This document shows, piece by piece, positions 61,852 through 64,000 of a stretch of 64,000 nucleotides of DNA. Made by a program: the position numbers and the translations under genes. Source of the stretch: Magnetospirillum sp. UT-4 (GTDB taxonomy: Bacteria; Pseudomonadota; Alphaproteobacteria; Rhodospirillales; Magnetospirillaceae); assembly GCF_902729435.1 (NCBI RefSeq), contig NZ_LR746521.1:169062-233061 (forward strand), in the 5' to 3' direction. Numbering within the stretch: the stretch's first letter is position 1; each line of letters begins with the position of its first letter. A model generated the notes under the pieces. That model searched no databases, was not told the origin of the DNA, and saw only the letters and a program-made list of their open reading frames with translations.

Positions 61852-64000
61852 AAGCGGCCTCCCCGTCCTGGCCGCGCTTCGGCCTGACCATGGAGATCGC
61901 GGCCGGCTATCTGCTGCTCGGCCTGCTGCCGCTGGTGCTGATCGTCGGCGCCTATTTCCGCACCTCCGAGCAGGCGCTGCTAGCCGAGATCAACCGGACG
62001 CTGGCCTCGGTCGCCGACCAGCGCACCGCCCGCATCGAGGAACTGGCCCGCGGCCGGGTGCGCGAGGTCGCCACCCTGGCCTATGTGCCGACGGTGATCG
62101 AGGCCATGCGGGCCATGGACGGGGCGGGGGATGGTTTTGGCAAGGGCGCCGCCTACGGCCCGGCCCTGGCCCGCTTCGCCGAGTCCTTCGGCGCCCGCAG
62201 CCTGATGCTGGTCACCACCCAGGGCGAGGTGGTGTTCAGTTCGGCGCAAGGCGGCGCAGGCACCAATCTGCTGACGGGGCCGCTGGCCGGCACGCTGCTG
62301 GCCCACGTCTTCGACCGCGCCAGGACCATCCTGGAGGCCGAGGTCTCGGACTTCGCCCCGGCGGCGCCCGGCGCGCCGGCCACCGCCTTCGCCGCCTCGC
62401 CGATCCTGCAGGGCGGCAGCCTGATCGGCGTCGTCGTGGTCGAGCTGGAGACCACCGCCATCTTCGACATCCTGGCCGATTCGACCGGCCTTGGCCGCAC
62501 CGGCGAGGTGATGGCCGGGGGGTGGGGGGGGGACGGAGCCATCGTCCTCTACGGCCCGTCGCGGCACCAGCCCGGGGCCGGCCCGGGACAGGTCGGTGCC
62601 GGCGAGCGGCTTGGGGTTCCGCTCTCCCGCGCCCTGCGCGGCGAGCGCGGGGTGTCGTTCGCCACCGACTATCGCGGCGAGGAGGTGCTGACGGCATGGC
62701 GCTATTTGCCGTCGTTCCGCCTCGGCATGGTGGTCAAGATCGACGTCTCCGAGGCCCTGGCCGGCGTCGAGCGGCTGCGCCGGATCGGGCTGTGGGTGGG
62801 CGTCATCGCCACCCTGTTCGGGGTGCTGGCGGCCGCCGCGCTGTCGCGCGCCATCACCGAGCCGCTGCGCGAGCTGGCCGCCGCCACCCGTGCCCTGTCG
62901 CGCGGCGGCCTGGCCGAGCCGGTGCGGGTCAGCGGCGGCCAGGAGGTGGCCGATCTGGCCAACGCCTTCAACGACATGGCGGTGGAGATCAACACCTATC
63001 ACCGCGGCCTGGAGCGCATGGTGGCGGAGCGGACGCGGGAATTGCTGGAAGCCAAGAACCAGGCCGAGGCCGCCACCCGGGCCAAGACCGAGTTCCTGGC
63101 GGTGATGAGCCACGAGCTGCGCACCCCCATGAACGGCCTGATCGGCATGGCCCAGGCGCTGGAAGGGCGCCTGGGGGACGATCCCGGGGGATTGGACGCC
63201 GCCCGCACCATCCGGCAGTCGGGCGAGACGCTGACCGTCCTGCTCAACGACATCCTCGACATCTCGCGCATCGAAGCCGGGCAATTGTCCTTCGACCACC
63301 GCGCCTTCCCGCCGGCCGAGGTGGTGCGCAGCCTGGTGGCGCTGATGGCCGTTCCCGCCGCCGAGAAGGGCCTGGAGATCCGGGCCGAGGTGGCCGGCGA
63401 CCTGCCGCCGCTGGTCGAGGGCGATCCCATCCGGCTGCGCCAGGTGCTGCTCAACCTGGTGGGCAATGCGCTGAAGTTCACCGCCGCCGGCCAGGTGACC
63501 CTGTCGGTATGGTCGGACCCGGCCGAGGCCGGGCGGGCGCGGCTGACCTTTCAGGTCGCCGATACCGGCATCGGCATCCCGGACCACGCTTTGGCCACCA
63601 TCTTCCAGCCCTTCACCCAGGTGGACGCCTCGATCTCGCGCCGCTTCGGCGGCGCCGGGCTGGGCCTGGCCATCGTGCGGCGCCTGGTCGAGGGCATGGG
63701 CGGGACGGTGTCGGTGGACAGCCGGCCGGGGGAGGGGAGCCGCTTCACCGTCCGGCTGGAGCTGGCCGTCGCCGCCCCCGCGGGCGCCGGGGACGGTGCC
63801 GACGACCCCATGCCGGTCCTTCCCCTGAGTGTCCTGGTGATCGAGGACGAGGAGGTCAATTGCCGGGTGCTGGACGGGCTGTTGCGGGCCGACGGTCACC
63901 GGGTCACCCTCACCCGTTCCGGCGACGAGGCCATCACGGCGGTGGAAGGCGGCGATTTCGACGTGGTGCTCGCCGATCTGCGCCTGCCCGGCATGGACGG
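61848..64000 (+). CDS. Hybrid sensor histidine kinase (truncated by window end)
   Basis: At least 717 aa; no stop before the window ends. ATG at 61848 overlaps the preceding stop. First helix ~20-38, a ~260-residue periplasmic/sensing part, a second helix near residues 307-327, HAMP ([17 protein letters not shown]), coiled linker, then HisKA with [20 protein letters not shown], HATPase ([32 protein letters not shown]) and the start of a receiver domain ([26 protein letters not shown]). Resembles TorS-type phosphorelay kinases. Partner of the UrtA/AmiC-like protein. Confidence 0.9.
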   Translation, partial: MKAASPSWPRFGLTMEIAAGYLLLGLLPLVLIVGAYFRTSEQALLAEINRTLASVADQRTARIEELARGRVREVATLAYVPTVIEAMRAMDGAGDGFGKGAAYGPALARFAESFGARSLMLVTTQGEVVFSSAQGGAGTNLLTGPLAGTLLAHVFDRARTILEAEVSDFAPAAPGAPATAFAASPILQGGSLIGVVVVELETTAIFDILADSTGLGRTGEVMAGGWGGDGAIVLYGPSRHQPGAGPGQVGAGERLGVPLSRALRGERGVSFATDYRGEEVLTAWRYLPSFRLGMVVKIDVSEALAGVERLRRIGLWVGVIATLFGVLAAAALSRAITEPLRELAAATRALSRGGLAEPVRVSGGQEVADLANAFNDMAVEINTYHRGLERMVAERTRELLEAKNQAEAATRAKTEFLAVMSHELRTPMNGLIGMAQALEGRLGDDPGGLDAARTIRQSGETLTVLLNDILDISRIEAGQLSFDHRAFPPAEVVRSLVALMAVPAAEKGLEIRAEVAGDLPPLVEGDPIRLRQVLLNLVGNALKFTAAGQVTLSVWSDPAEAGRARLTFQVADTGIGIPDHALATIFQPFTQVDASISRRFGGAGLGLAIVRRLVEGMGGTVSVDSRPGEGSRFTVRLELAVAAPAGAGDGADDPMPVLPLSVLVIEDEEVNCRVLDGLLRADGHRVTLTRSGDEAITAVEGGDFDVVLADLRLPGMD

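Overview
The window is about 64 kb of very GC-rich DNA from what looks like a free-living, motile, nitrogen-fixing alphaproteobacterium, most like Rhodospirillales (Magnetospirillum/Phaeospirillum-type). This rests on gene content: alphaproteobacterial nif accessory genes behind sigma-54/NifA sites, ccoNOQP with Fnr-type regulators, a complete Tad (Cpa) pilus locus, MotAB, many sensor kinases, and short intergenic palindromes. The species is an inference; no database was searched.

Layout. 0-0.5 kb: intergenic repeats, including a MITE-like palindromic element. 0.5-9.9 kb: motAB, a PAS-GGDEF-EAL protein, an exported WD40-caspase protein with a lipoprotein hydrolase, an autotransporter-type barrel and an amino-acid-type binding protein. 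10-14.7 kb: a phytochrome-type histidine kinase and response regulator directly followed by modBC (no modA seen), then a small unknown gene. 14.7-16.3 kb: four tandem ~0.4 kb units that duplicate the convergent 3' ends of the two flanking genes. 16.2-22.6 kb: a repeat coiled-coil protein, an HEXXH protein, rimO, mobA, a YciF-like protein and fbp.

22.6-31.1 kb: two nitrogen-fixation operons on the minus strand, iscA(nif)-nifV-nifW and nifE-nifN-nifX-DUF269-fdxB-nifQ. Each has a -24/-12 promoter with exact GG-N10-GC spacing and an upstream TGT-N10-ACA NifA site. Between them lie a CorA/ZntB-type transporter and a 570-bp tandem repeat array.

31-43.8 kb: the most striking region. A minus-strand operon encodes Mrp subunits E, F, G, B and C, a double-length MrpD-MrpD' fusion, then complex-I-like NuoH, NuoB, NuoC and NuoD homologues, a fusion of a NuoI-type ferredoxin to a GltD/NfnB-type FAD-NAD(P) flavoprotein, and a diiron rubrerythrin-like protein. 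An ArsB/NhaD-type permease follows with its own promoter. As I recall it, the order matches archaeal Mbx/Mbs clusters. The NuoD-like subunit keeps one CxxC and has no second; the NuoB-like subunit has one Cys where complex I has two. I infer an ion-coupled ferredoxin/NAD(P)H oxidoreductase, possibly serving nitrogenase.

43.9-49.2 kb: an Fnr-type regulator divergent from ccoNOQP (cbb3 oxidase; ccoQ starts at TTG), then a second Crp/Fnr-type regulator and an overlapping NifX/NafY-domain protein. 49.2-60.1 kb: the full Tad pilus operon, flp to tadE/F. 60.5-64 kb: a UrtA/AmiC-type binding protein overlapping a hybrid histidine kinase that runs off the window. No rRNA, tRNA or CRISPR array was recognised; nifHDK, nifA and nifB are not in the window.
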